This document shows, one piece after another, positions 49,201-59,951 of a stretch of DNA of 64,000 bases. The first letter of the stretch is position 1; each line of letters begins with the position of its first letter. Source of the stretch: Portulaca oleracea. Lineage: Eukaryota; Streptophyta; Magnoliopsida; Caryophyllales; Portulacaceae. The translations under genes were made by a program, and so were the position numbers. Below the pieces are notes generated by a model. That model saw only the letters and a list, made by a program, of their open reading frames with translations. It ran no database searches and was not told the origin of the DNA. The stretch is from the NCBI GenBank assembly GCA_029582165.1, contig CM055871.1, positions 54,218,112 to 54,282,111 of the forward strand, given 5' to 3'.

Positions 49201-50844
49201 TTTAGCATTCATGAATCAAGAGTCTAATAATATGAAAGTATGAAGTTTATTATGGTGCATTTAGTTGAAGGATTTTTCTAGGAATTTTAGCGAACTCTTT
49301 TAAGCACATTTTTCTATGGTTGTATGTTGTAAAATTTTTGACTTTCAACGCATTAGTTTACTTTTAAATTTATTAAATTTTTTCTCTAGAGAGGTATGGA
49401 AAGTTTTTTTTTTAAAGAAAATCTTTCTCGACAACTACCAGACACTAACTGGTTAAAGATTACTTAGTAAATATTGTGAATTTCTTGGAAGCTTTTTATA
49501 AACTTTCTTTTATGGCAAGATTCCATGGCATCTTGCAAAACTGACTTGAGTCTGGAAACCTAAAATGAAAAAATTGGATCCGAACCAACACTTACATGAA
49601 TGACTTGATCGTGACTCGAACCCTAAGCAAAATCGCTTGAAACTAATCCAAATTGAAACCCGAAATTAACCTGATTTAAATCCGCATCTAAATGATTCTA
49701 AGTTGAACATGAATCAAACCTGATAGAACCTTGCCCAAACCAGCCTGAATAAGATTCGATCGTAGTTAAGCCTAACTCAAACCTCACTTGAATGGAACTG
49801 AAATTGGTTGACTTGATGCCAACACGAACGAATCTTCACTTCACCCAAACCCGAACCGATTTACCAATTTGCGAGACCTAAGTAGAAGTGGCCTAATGTA
49901 ACCCACTAACCCATTTACATGTTTTCCTTTTGACTTTGATTAATCATTTTTAACTTGGAATGGGAAACTTCACATAGCTTGGAAGTACAAAATCACAAGA
50001 AATTGTTTTTTTGGACTTTTGGTTATGCATGGGAGTATATATGGACAAAAATGATAAAACCATATATACACATACAACAAAAGCCATGGGATTTATATAT
50101 AGGAATGTGTGGACAAGATCACAAAGACTAGTCTTTTATTTTTGTCTCTCAGTTTAGCAACAGCTCACCATGGTGATGACTTCCTCTATATGATCAATTT
50201 CATTAATATGTTATCCAACTATTTTTGTCACAATTGAAACATAGTTTTAACTTCATTTTGGTGACACTAGCTGACTTCCAAAAACTATTTTGGCTCTTAC
50301 TTGTCTATAGATAAAAAAACCAAGGACATTCATCAGATTTTTTTCATCTACTTTTTTGCACAATAATTTTTTAAGCGGGCGCCTACTGGTGTAGGATTTG
50401 ATGAGATTCAAATGTAAAAAATTTACCTCATCACACATAATTAGGGTATGTTAAATTTAAGGGTATAAAACGTACAACTGGGTTTTCTACTTTACTTACA
50501 TGGTATCGGAGGAGGGTGTTTCACTTACATGACACCTTTATAGTACTCCAATCGTATATTATATATTTATATTGTAGTATTTCAAACTCTCCCATATTGA
50601 TTGTGGTAGTCCAAATATCATTTTGTTTGAAGCAACTCAGTGGTGGTACATTGAAATCCAAGAAGTGAACAGTAAAAGTGTGATGTAATGCTAAAGGTTG
50701 GATTACTGTTATACCAACCGCTATAGTTCGAATCATCATAATCCAATTTCCCCAAAGAAATTGTAAAAGTTTGATATACCGATTGTAAAAGTTTGATATA
50801 CTGATATATTGTTTGAGAAAATTCATAAAAAAAATTGTGTATTA
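49201..50844. other. Intergenic DNA with a degenerate repeat island
   Basis: About 49540-49890 is filled with words such as ACCCGAAATTAACCTGA, AACCCGAACCGA and TTGACTTGATG. A 22-bp unit, ATTGTAAAAGTTTGATATAC plus two bases, is present twice at about 50760-50803. No gene was seen. Confidence 0.5.
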
Positions 50845-50847
50845 CTA

Positions 50848-51081
50848 CCTCCGTTCTTTTTCATCTGTCATTTACGATTTTCAGTGTCAATTTTTAATCA
50901 ATAATTTCTAATATGAAACTTTTATAAAACAAATATAATATTATAATTTTTGAATAGTATTTTTATTACGAATCTAATGGTACCAAATTTGTATGATGAG
51001 TCATTATGCAAATTAAGATGTTAACGATCAAAATTTTTAGCACAATTTCCTAGGCGACAGATAAAAAATAAACGGAGGGAG
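50848..51081. mobile_element. Stowaway-like MITE, third subfamily
   Basis: CTACCTCCGTTCTTTTTCAT and CTGTCATTTACGA on the left pair with GACAGATAAAAAATAAACGG then AGGGAGTAG on the right. A flanking TA is visible on each side. The interior is AT-rich and non-coding. Confidence 0.72.
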
Positions 51082-51210
51082 TAGTATCTATAAAACCATC
51101 TTAACTAAAAGGTTAAACTGATAGTTGAAAATCAAATGATAATTATATCCTCTAACGGTTTTGTTTCCAATATGAATAATTCGATTTTTGATTTCTGAAC
51201 ATGCCTTAAT

Positions 51211-51377
51211 TCATGGGCGTACTTATAGTAGCTTAGGGGTGGGGCTTTGGCCGCCCTAAGCACAAAAAAAAATTAATTTAATATAATTTCAGTTAAAAAT
51301 TATGGACAATATATTTTTTAAGTGAGCATAATAAAGTATTGAACACCTATGACATGATTACCTTAAATCCGCCACTA
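51211..51377. mobile_element. hAT-like short element, about 167 bp
   Basis: The left end CATGGGCGTACTTA and right end TAAATCCGCCACTA are imperfect inverted repeats of the CAGTGGCGGA-type seen in many plant hAT MITEs. The heptamer CCTTAAT flanks both sides (51204-51210, 51378-51384). Degenerate, non-coding. Confidence 0.6.
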
Positions 51378-51577
51378 CCTTAATATGTTTCAGTACTAAT
51401 ATTTTGATCTAAACAGTGTAAAAGTTGGATATCTTATACACAAATGGGCCTATATGGCCAATTTGCCACTATTGACCCATTAAAGTCCCTAAATGGAGTA
51501 TAGATGATCTGGGCCCAATTATCTTAATCAAAATAATCGTATGGGTCATGTCCACAGAAGAAATGGGCTTACGCTAA

Positions 51578-52400
51578 GGCTATCCACATTGGTGTCCCTG
51601 GGTTTGGGGGATGAGTGGGGTATGAATAGTAGAAATAGTATTATTTTAATGGGTGTTGGGGTATGGTATTGTTAATGGTGTCCTTGGAGTTGGGGGATGA
51701 GATGAGGGATAAGTGGGGTAGGGAGTAATATTTTATTGGATTATGGGACCCACATGTAGAGTATAATTGTTTTTTTTTTTTGTATTGGACTATAATTATT
51801 TTCTACAATGATGAAATTATATAGTTATAATTAATAATTAAAATATTAAAAATTAATTAGAAATGTGAAAATACTGTACTAATATATTTTTATTTTATTA
51901 TAATTTTTTATTTAAAAGATGATTATGTTTAAAATTTTAAAAATAAATATGTTGATTAATGTAATAGCTAGTATTTAAACAATAAAATATTTAAATTATC
52001 ATTAAAAGGAAACATAATTAAAACATTAAAACAATTTGAGTTATAATATTTATAATTAAATAAATTATTTAAATTACAAAATTGTAATTACAAATTCAAA
52101 AATAAAAAACCAACCATTTGAAACAAAAAAACAAAGGAAAAGAGAAAGAAAAGAAAAGGAAAAAAAAAACCTGCATGCGGGCCCCACCGAAACTCCATGC
52201 GACACGCCCAAGTGCGCGTGTGGCGCCTGTGAGCAGAAAGAGAGGTGCGCGCCTTCCTGCGCCTCTCCCTCTTCTTTTCCCCCTTTTTCTCTTCAAGGAC
52301 GACCCCTCGTCCCTCAATCTCCCTTTCCATTTGTTTTTCCTTTTTTTTTTCTCTTTCTCTCCTGTGTCCCTCCCCCAAAAAGACACCAATGTGGATAGCC
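51578..52400. mobile_element. Tourist/PIF-Harbinger-type non-autonomous element, 823 bp
   Basis: A perfect 19-bp terminal inverted repeat (GGCTATCCACATTGGTGTC at 51578-51596 and its complement at 52382-52400) is flanked by TAA on both sides (51575-51577, 52401-52403). A 3-bp TAA duplication is typical of PIF/Harbinger elements. Inside the left arm the block GGTGTCC...GGGGGATGAG is repeated (about 51591 and 51679). The right third (about 52170-52330) is strikingly GC-rich with CpG-rich words such as GTGCGCGTGTGGCGCC, between purine-rich and pyrimidine-rich flanks. No transposase is encoded. Confidence 0.87.
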
Positions 52401-52403
52401 TAA

Positions 52404-53600
52404 CTAGCATTTGTAAACAAAAACGAATTGCAAAAATGGTAGTGGCTTAAACAACGGATAATAGATGAATGTTTAAATGAGAATGATGTTCGATAAATTT
52501 AGTGGTTGACTTTGCAGATTTATGTGAATCGACATAAAATGATATAGATAAATGTGAAATATAAAATTATCAAAGGGTATATTTTGACCAAAAAATATAA
52601 AACGTAACTCCAAACACTAACTATTAACTTTTTAACGTTTTACAAAACGCTACGTGAAACGTCAAACGCTCCTCAAAATGCTAGCTTACCGAACACTAGT
52701 ATTTAAGCAATTAGAGTTTTGACTTGGTCAAAACGCTAAATGCTACTGCCAAATATAGCCTTAGGTCAATGACCTCGTAGTAATGTAACATTGCATGGAA
52801 AATTGCCCCTTGTTAACATTTTTTTTTTAACAAGGTAAGCAACAAACATAACATAGAAATCCCTTTTCTCAAGGGCAAAACCTAGGACACCTTCTAAAAT
52901 TACAGTAGATAAATCACTATGAAAACTGGAATTACAAACTATATGAAAACTGGAATTGCAAACTATCGTATGGTGCAAAATATCTCTAAAGATCGATTCT
53001 TTACACATATAAACGCACTTACACGCATCAAATTTTTGTCACATTTATCTTTTGAACCTACATTTTGATGCTTATTTTGATTCTAACTTAAGATAAAGTA
53101 TTAGGAAACTTAATTATCAATCAATGTAAACAGAAGATAACTGTCAAAAATATGCCTAGATTAAGACATTTGAGGTTAGAAATATTAAGCATCTTTTTAT
53201 GGATTCTCTCTTTAATTAATTTCTACAATTCCGTGTTTAATGTTATGTTTAAATCTTCTAACAATTTCAGGATAACTTCTAATCAAATGTACTTGTCAAC
53301 AAGTCTTTTTCAAAAGCGTTAGCAATATTAATTTGCTATAGACTTTTCCTACGTGAATTTATCGTTAAGACTTGGAATGCTATAAATAAGAAGTCCTACA
53401 ACCAATTAATTGGATAAGGCTGAAGTTTTCCTCATGCAAATTTTATTTCATTTTGTGGAGAAAAAGTTTTCATAAATAAATAAATGTGTGAGAAGTTTTC
53501 AACTTTAATTATCTCAGTTTTGGATCGTGATATGCGGAGTAATACAAACTCTTAATATGTATGACAATCACCTAAATTTCAGAGGTGTCGAAGCACAATA
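52404..53600. other. Intergenic DNA with a small tandem duplication
   Basis: A 25-bp unit containing TATGAAAACTGGAATT is present twice at about 52917-52966. No gene was found. Confidence 0.5.
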
Positions 53601-54079
53601 AATTATGTAACATCTCGGGTATATAGTTAAAGTGTGACTTAAAAGAATTGAAATGACTACTTATATCACCAAGGTCACTACAAGAATGACTCACTTGCGT
53701 CACTGAATTATTCGTGGCTATAGTAAAAATATCCCGTGGCGAATGTAATTGGTCATGGAAATCTTGTGTGTGGCCTGTCGTGGCGAATGACCTCGCGGCT
53801 AATAAAATGGCCACAGAAATATCCATGGCATGGCGAACTATCATAATACTTGCCACAAAACATTTAGTGGCTAAGTATTGTCCAACTTGAGTTATTTATT
53901 CTGATTTGCCACAATATCTTTCGTGGCTAATAAGTATATTAACCACATAACATAGTGGCCACTAAATTATATTAGCCACGCCATCTTCCGTGGCTAGATT
54001 TTATAAAAAAAAATAATTATTTATTAAAAAAATATTATTTCTGCTAATAATCGCCTATATGACTATGCGTGTAACTAAT

Positions 54080-54370
54080 TGTAACGTCCGGGCCTTTCGG
54101 GCCGCGGACATTACCGATAACTACTTCAAGGATTGTTGGTTGGTCCTACGAATCACCGCGAGTCTTTCGAGCGTGATTTGTCCTCGCTCACACGCTGCCT
54201 GGGAAAACTTCCCAGGAGGTTACCTATCCTGAGACTACTCCCACCCAAGCACGCTTAACTGAGAAGTTTCCAACGGATGAGCTACCATAAAAGAAGGTAC
54301 ATCTTGATGATATAAGTAGCCATTTCAATCCTTTTAATCCCACACTTAATCATATACCCGGGTTTTTACA
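54080..54370 (-). mobile_element. Cassandra-type solo LTR, reverse orientation, nested in the CACTA element
   Basis: On the minus strand the LTR runs TGTAAAAACCCGGGTATATG to GGCCCGGACGTTACA. It is 291 bases long, flanked by CTAAT (54075-54079) and CCAAT (54371-54375), a target duplication with one mismatch. The 5S rRNA-like part is well preserved at about 54198-54270 (minus): CAGTTAAGCGTGCTTGGG, then GGAGTAGTCTCAGGATAGGT and the box-C-like AACCTCCTGGGAAG. It has no internal Cassandra region, so it is a solo LTR. Confidence 0.9.
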
Positions 54371-54599
54371 CCAATACTTTCATAGTATGTAGAATCTCTA
54401 GCCACGACTTTTCTAGTGACTTATTGGCAACATTGTAAATCACTAGCAAGAAAAAAGTTTATTTCATCTAATAAAAATATCCAGTATTCACTATCATTAC
54501 TAATCACGAATAATACTCAACAAGTTTGGCCTCCGAATATATTTTCTAAGAGCATATGAAGTTGAATCTTCGAGCCACCAAAATGATTTTTTAGTGGCA

Positions 54600-54990
54600 A
54601 ATATAAACAGTTGGCCACCAAGTATTTTTTTCATGGCCAAATTTACAAACTAGCCACGATATATTTTTATCATGGCAAATTTTCAAACTAGCCATGACTA
54701 TTGGCCACAAAATAATTTTATCTTTGCCAAATTCACAAACTAGCCACAATATATTTTTATCATGGCCAAATTTTCAAACTAGCCATGACTATTGGCAACA
54801 ATATATTTTTATCTTTTCAAACTAGCCATGACTATTGGCCACAAGATATTTTTATCATGGCCAAAATCACAAACTAGCCACGACTATTGGCCACAATATA
54901 TTTTTATAATGGCCAAATTCACAAACTAGCCACGACTACTGGCCACAAAATATTTTTGTCATGGCCAAATTCACAAACCAGCCACGATTA
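54600..54990. repeat. Minisatellite of about 40-53-bp units inside the CACTA element
   Basis: About eight or nine units of the pattern AACTAGCCACGACTATTGGC followed by CACAATATATTTTTATCATG and GCCAAATTCACA, with some units shortened. The units also contain the GCCAC motif of the subterminal region, so the array may be an expanded transposase-binding region. Confidence 0.85.
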
Positions 54991-55365
54991 ACTTTTATTC
55001 CATGGTTAACAAGGGACCATTTTCTTAATTGGTCACTAAAGAATTACTTTCATGGCAAACATACTTTGGATTTATGGATTATAAACATTGATGTAAAATC
55101 TATCCACCAAAACTTGCTTCCCGTGGCCACTTTGGTGGCGCAAGTGAGTCATTCTTGTAGTGCACCTCCTTTTATGATAGCTCATTCGTTGGGAACTCCT
55201 CAGTTAAGCGTGCTTGGCTGGGACTTAGGAGTAATCTCAGGATGCATGTGCGTGAGCGAAGACGAAGCACACTGGAAAGACTCGTGATGATTTGTGACTT
55301 GTGAGTCAGTCATTGATCTATCGGTAATGTCCGCGGCCCGGGAAGGGCCGGGGCATTACAAATTA

Positions 55366-57478
55366 TAACGAGTTTCACTGTCCCGACAACTTCAACTCGT
55401 TGTGGACTGACATGACTGTATAGCTTGTTTGATTTCAATAGCACCATAAGATAACTTTGTCCCACGTCATTCTAAGTGAAAGTACTTAAAACTCAGCCAT
55501 AAGTATTCTCAAATCTAACATCCCCCAAAATTCGAGCGGTTCATGCATATATTGAAAGCTCAGGTGATTTAACATGCATGTCATATCTCAAAATTAGGAT
55601 TATTCAATCAAAGACTTTTAAATAATTGTAGACAACATGTGCATGTGAGTGCCCTACACAATGTAGTGCTCTAAACCTTGGTCATCATTTTACCGACTAT
55701 ACTTTTCAAATAAGTCATCTCAATCTATTGCGTGATTAAAATGGAACCAATTTATAATCGACCCTTTACCAGCAAATAAAAAAGAATCACCAACACTTAA
55801 ACTAATGGTATAAACTACGTTTTCAATAATAACTAACCGAACATTCTATAGAGTTCTGATTTTCACGTCTGTGAATAATATTACAATTCAAAACAAAAGT
55901 TATATTTTTTAAGAAAGGAGAGTAAAGATCGAATATGGTATAAGATTATGAATATTAGGTATGATTTTTAGTTAACGGTCCTTATACAAGGGTTGCTATA
56001 CTAAGACACTTTCATAGTCCATTTTAAGATTTTTATGGCATGAAACACAACACTTTAGACATTGAATATATTCTTGTCATAATCTTTTGAACAAGTTAGG
56101 GTTTGTAATGGAAATGTTCTTCAAGTATATTTACAAAATGTCGGCAACTTACATTCTCTTTGCCAACTTGGTTGATTTTGACATCAACACTTTTTCTATT
56201 AGTAGGAGCCGACAATTGTGTATTTTCCCTATTTTTATGACTTGGTTGGGAGGTTTGTGGATATATATTGAGGTCACATACAAATAGATTTAAAATTTTT
56301 GAATTTTATTGGAAAAATATGAGGAGGAAATTGAATATTTGGATATCAATACCACACATAGCTACCATTTTAGTTGGAAAAAAGCGAGTAAAATAAAAAT
56401 GTATACAGGTCCATATTAAGCTCATTATCTTGGTTGACAAGAAAATGGTAATATAAAGTCCTAAAATTACTTGAAATCAATATACTTTAATCAAAGTAGT
56501 TTGTTACAACATGTAGTCATATTTATTAACATAAAGATCTTTTTCATGGATGATATTTATTTTAGTTTAAATAATTAACTAATAGTAAGATATTTTCAAC
56601 AATTATAGTTGAAAAAATTCAATAATTATAGTTGAAAGTTTCACATAAATTTGTGAAGAACATTTTCATATTTTGATCATTATTGCCACTTTCTTGTTAG
56701 AAGGTTGGATTAGAAAAGGGTAAGTAGCTTAAGTTGTTTAGGACTTGGTTAGACATGGTTTGAATTGAAGTCTCTCAATTTTTAATTTTATACTTGATTC
56801 TAATTAATTCTGAATTTCTTCATTCAACTTCGAGCTCCTTCAAACTCGTATTTTTAATGATATTTAACCTTTTTTTTAAATAACCTATTAAACCTCACAG
56901 TGTTTACCGAGTCTTCAATTCTATCTAATTTCTTTCGATGGTTCCTAGTTTGTTTTATTTGACTCACATATATAAACATACAATTCTAATGCTCGAACGT
57001 TGAAAGAACAATATAGAAAGGAAAACCTTATTGTAATTGCATCGACATAATAATATTCATCTACAAAAAGATTCTCGTAAATTTTACCACACAATTAGAC
57101 ATCTCATCAGGAAAATTATACCGGAATACTCCGTAAATTGTTATAAATCATACCACATGAAAACAAATTTCTTGTATAGGTATAATTCTACAAAATACAA
57201 AGTTTTTTGTCATTCATTTGAATTTCCATCATATATACAAAGAACATACCCTAGTTAGTTCCAACAGAACTCTCAAAAGTCATCATCATGTTATTTATGC
57301 ACAAAATATATGAACACAAGATCACTCCTAAAAGTACCAAGTCAGCAAAAAAAAAAAAAAAGCTCCTAAATTCTTCCCCAAAAATGAAAATCCCACTTTT
57401 TTTTCAATTTTTTTTGGGTGTTCTTTGATATGATTAAAACCCATAATTAACCTTAGTTAATTAATAATAATCTCGGAA
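55366..57478. other. AT-rich intergenic DNA, no gene seen
   Basis: No reading frame with a recognisable family was found. The open frame at about 56087-56287 is isolated and AT-driven. The last 200 bases are probably the 3' UTR and flank of the DUF1442 gene. Confidence 0.45.
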
Positions 57479-58741
57479 TTAACTCGTTCTAATGACATGT
57501 TCTTCCCCTGATCTCTGGTCAATATGCTTGACCCACTTCCTCTTCGTAGGCTTGGACGACCCACCAGATGCTGCCACGTGTGCGATATCCAGCCCTTGAC
57601 CCACCGGCAACAGTGCGGTGCGTACCACCCGATACCTCCCCCCCTCCACCACGGCCCGCCACCTGTACGCCGACCCGCCGGAGCACGCGGCGGCGCATGC
57701 GGCGGCTTCGGCGTTCTTGCAGACAAGCACCGCCCCGCGGTGGCTGAACTTCGCCGCCCGGAGAAACCTCGAGGAGTCCCGGCGGCGGCCGTCGACGAGG
57801 AGGAAGTCGACGCCGTCGAGCTCCGCCATGGCCTCCTCCGGCTCCCCGACGAGGATCTCCGGCGAGGCGCCGGCGGAGGAGACGGCGGCGGAGTATTCGG
57901 AGCGAGAGCGCTCGTCGGGGACGATGCAGACGTGGCGGCCGGAGGTGTGGCCGGCGGCGATGGAGAGGCCGACGCTGGTGGTGGTGGCGCCGCCGTGGGA
58001 CCAAATCTCGACGATCAGCTTCGCCGTCCAGCCGGCGGCCATGGCGGAGATCAGCTCGGCTATGCCGGATTCTTGGTATAATTCGCACTGCAAAAATGAA
58101 AAAAATCAAATTAATCAAATGGGTCAGAAGAATTTGTGGAAAAGATCAAAACTTTTTATCATTCAAACTCAATCAAATTGTTTGAGAAGGATTTTGTTAT
58201 CATTCAAGACTTGATCAAAATTGTTTGAGTTTAACAGGGGAGCTTAACATGAAAAAAGAAACCCCAAGAAAATTCGAAAAAAAAAAGAATTCATTGGGGA
58301 AAAAAATTGTCTTTTCACTGAAATTGTATGGTTTTTGGAGTTTTCGATTCATATCAAACTCATTTTGGTTAAAAATTTGGAAAAACGTGAATGTATGAAT
58401 CTGTGGGGAAAAAGTTCTTTTTTTTTTGGGGGGGGGTCTTCTTACTGAAAATCGGATTCTTTTTGGAACTTTTCATTCGATTTTGAGCTCATATTGAGGA
58501 CAAAAAACAGAGCCTGATAGTCAAGAAAATTCTAACAAAAAAAAAAAAAACAGGGATCCATACAAAAAGGGGACCAAACCAGCTTCATCTTTTTCACAAA
58601 TTCTAAAATGGGTCCAATTGAATTTAGGAGAGTAACCCAGAAAATGCATCAAAGAATCGAAAGTAGGGAGTAAAAACTTACATATTTAACAGTGTCAATA
58701 TAAGCTTTGGAAGCAGTTTCTGGAGACCAAACGAGCTTCAT
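57479..58741 (-). CDS. DUF1442 family protein, 2 exons, 222 aa
   Basis: Exon 1 is 58741-58682 (20 codons: MKLVWSPETASKAYIDTVKY) and exon 2 is 58087-57479. The intron is GT-AG and in phase, and the total is 222 residues, normal for this plant-specific family (relatives are At2g45360 and At3g60780). Conserved features: the MKLVWSPE start, the motif SGIAELISAMAAGWTAKLIV at the start of exon 2, TTSVGLSIAAGHTSGRHVCI, and FLLVDGRRRDSSRFLRAAKF. The family is predicted to have a Rossmann-like, methyltransferase-related fold, but no activity is established and no catalytic motif can be claimed here. Exon 2 is extremely GC-rich, with G or C at most third positions, in contrast to exon 1 and the flanks. 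A TATAT at 58820-58824 (minus) could be the TATA box, about 80 bases upstream. Confidence 0.92.
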
Positions 58742-59209
58742 CTTTTTCACTGAAATTGCTGATGAATGATGTGATTGTGTTGTTGAAGTGGGTGTTTGTT
58801 GGAGGAGGATTTAGAAGTGTATATGTAGGTGGGTGGGTTATGGTTGATCTGATCAGCGTAGTCTTTTCTTGAGGAAAAAGCAAATGAGAAGAAGAAGAAG
58901 AAGAAAGAAAAACTGAAAGGGTGGGGCATTATGTTCAAGGGTGGGGATAGGGGACGATGACCCCCCCTTTTAAAAGAAACCAAACCAAAGCGTTGACATT
59001 TCCTACGTGTCCTTTTGCGTTTTCATTCCGGAGGATTGGTTCTAGTAGTACAAGAAATATATACTATGGGCTACCAACCATAACAAACAAACAAACAAAT
59101 CATTATTTCCTAACATTTTTTTTTTTTGGGATTGTTCAAAGTTTAAAACGGGTTTGGGAGTCTGGAACATAAGTTGTATAAGGTTGTATCATATGATAGG
59201 TCGATGCTA
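58742..59209. other. Upstream region of the DUF1442 gene
   Basis: A GAA microsatellite (about 58890-58910, pyrimidine-rich in gene sense) and a CAAA microsatellite (about 59085-59100) lie here. No further gene. Confidence 0.5.
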
Positions 59210-59470
59210 CGGCGGAATAAACCGATCTGGTAAATGGGTGAATCGGTACGAGTTTGGTTTGAGTGAGTCTTATTAGGGTTAGTTCGGGTCAGGATATTTC
59301 ATATTGGGTTCTAGTTCGATTTGGGATCTTTGAAATATGGATCTTAATCGGGTCACTTTTTTCGAAATGCGGTTCATATCAGTTTTAGATTAGGATTTGA
59401 TCATCCGCCCGAGTGTCTATTCGGGTTCGGGTTCAATTTTTGGTTCGGGTATTAGATCAGTTTTGTCAGA
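59210..59470. repeat. Degenerate GGGTTCGGG-word island
   Basis: Irregular words such as TTAGTTCGGGTCAGG, GTTCGATTTGGG, AATCGGGTCAC and TTCGGGTTCGGGTTCAAT. This is the clearest plus-strand GGTTCGG island of the window. No period or reading frame. Confidence 0.6.
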
Positions 59471-59659
59471 GAATTGAATCGAAGATGATAAAAGGTATGC
59501 ATACATCCATATAAAACAACTAATTATGGTTGATCTTTCTTTCTTCCAGCCATTTGTCCTTGAAAAACATCATTGTCGTCTTCTTATTGTCATGGATGAT
59601 GCCCAAACCGCATCCAACTTTCTTCTCACGTAGAAGATTTCAGGTGCGGTGGTTGTACT

Positions 59660-59946
59660 TGCAACGCCCTGGCTCCTCCCGGGCCGCTGACATTATCAAT
59701 AACCGCTTCAAGGATCGCTGACTGATCCCACAAATCACGAGTCTTACCAGCGTGTTTCGTCCTCACTCACACGCTGCTCAAAACTTTCCAAGAGGTCACT
59801 TATCCTTAGACTACTCCCAACCAAGCATGTTTAATTGAGGAGTACCCAATGAATGAGTTACCATAAAAGGAGGTGCACCTTAGTGATACAAATAGTCATT
59901 TCAATCTCGTTAAGTCACACTTAACCATATATCCCGAGGTGTCACA
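59660..59946 (-). mobile_element. Cassandra-type solo LTR, reverse orientation
   Basis: On the minus strand it runs TGTGACACCTCGGGATATAT to CAGGGCGTTGCA. It is 287 bases long and flanked by GTACT (59655-59659) and GTACA (59947-59951). The 5S-like part lies at about 59778-59845 (minus): CAATTAAACATGCTTGGTTG, GGAGTAGTCTAAGGATAAGT and GACCTCTTGGAAAG. This is more diverged from 5S rRNA than the copy at 54080-54370. No second LTR or internal region is present. Confidence 0.87.
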
Positions 59947-59951
59947 GTACA

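Larger units (their letters stand above)
53676..55162. mobile_element. CACTA-type non-autonomous DNA transposon, 1487 bp
   Basis: The element begins CACTACAAGAATGACTCACT and ends in the complement AGTGAGTCATTCTTGTAGTG. The inverted repeats are about 28 bases long with one mismatch noted. CACTACAAGAA ends define the CACTA (En/Spm) superfamily. The left arm is full of CGTGGC and the right arm of GCCACG words, like the subterminal transposase-binding repeats of CACTA elements. The expected 3-bp target duplication is not clear (GGT left, CAC right). It sits inside the Cassandra LTR 53606-55360 and carries another Cassandra LTR in reverse. No transposase gene. Confidence 0.85.
53606..55360 (+). 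mobile_element. Cassandra-type solo LTR (TRIM with 5S rRNA sequence), split by a CACTA element
   Basis: The LTR starts TGTAACATCTCGGG and ends GGGGCATTACA. It is flanked by a perfect 5-bp target duplication AATTA (53601-53605 and 55361-55365). Its two parts, 53606-53675 and 55163-55360, total about 268 bases and line up with the uninterrupted LTR at 59660-59946. The right part holds a 5S rRNA-like segment in sense (GTTAAGCGTGCTTGG at about 55203-55217, then GGAGTAATCTCAGGAT). About 30 bases after that, covering the usual box C (GGTGACCTCCTGGGAA), are missing. Cassandra elements are non-coding retrotransposons whose LTRs carry 5S-derived Pol III promoter sequence. Confidence 0.88.

Noticed and set aside
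52088..52450. Open frames of about 100 codons on both strands in the GC-rich core
   Set aside because: They lie within a non-autonomous Tourist-like element and translate to low-complexity Lys/Arg/Phe-rich strings.
54190..54275. 5S rRNA gene
   Set aside because: Only part of 5S rRNA is present, and it is embedded in an LTR with target duplication that recurs at 55200 and 59780; it is Cassandra-type LTR sequence and not a genuine rDNA unit.
54600..54990. CRISPR-like array of repeats and spacers
   Set aside because: Units are directly joined imperfect tandem repeats in a plant CACTA element, with no unique spacers of constant length.
56087..56287. Open frame of 66 codons with hydrophobic C-terminus
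   Set aside because: Isolated, AT-driven, with no promoter or exon structure and no known family.
57524..58214. Open frames of 185-198 codons opposite the DUF1442 exon
   Set aside because: Produced by extreme GC content; translations are Ala/Gly/Arg-rich with no domain, and the minus-strand protein is conserved.
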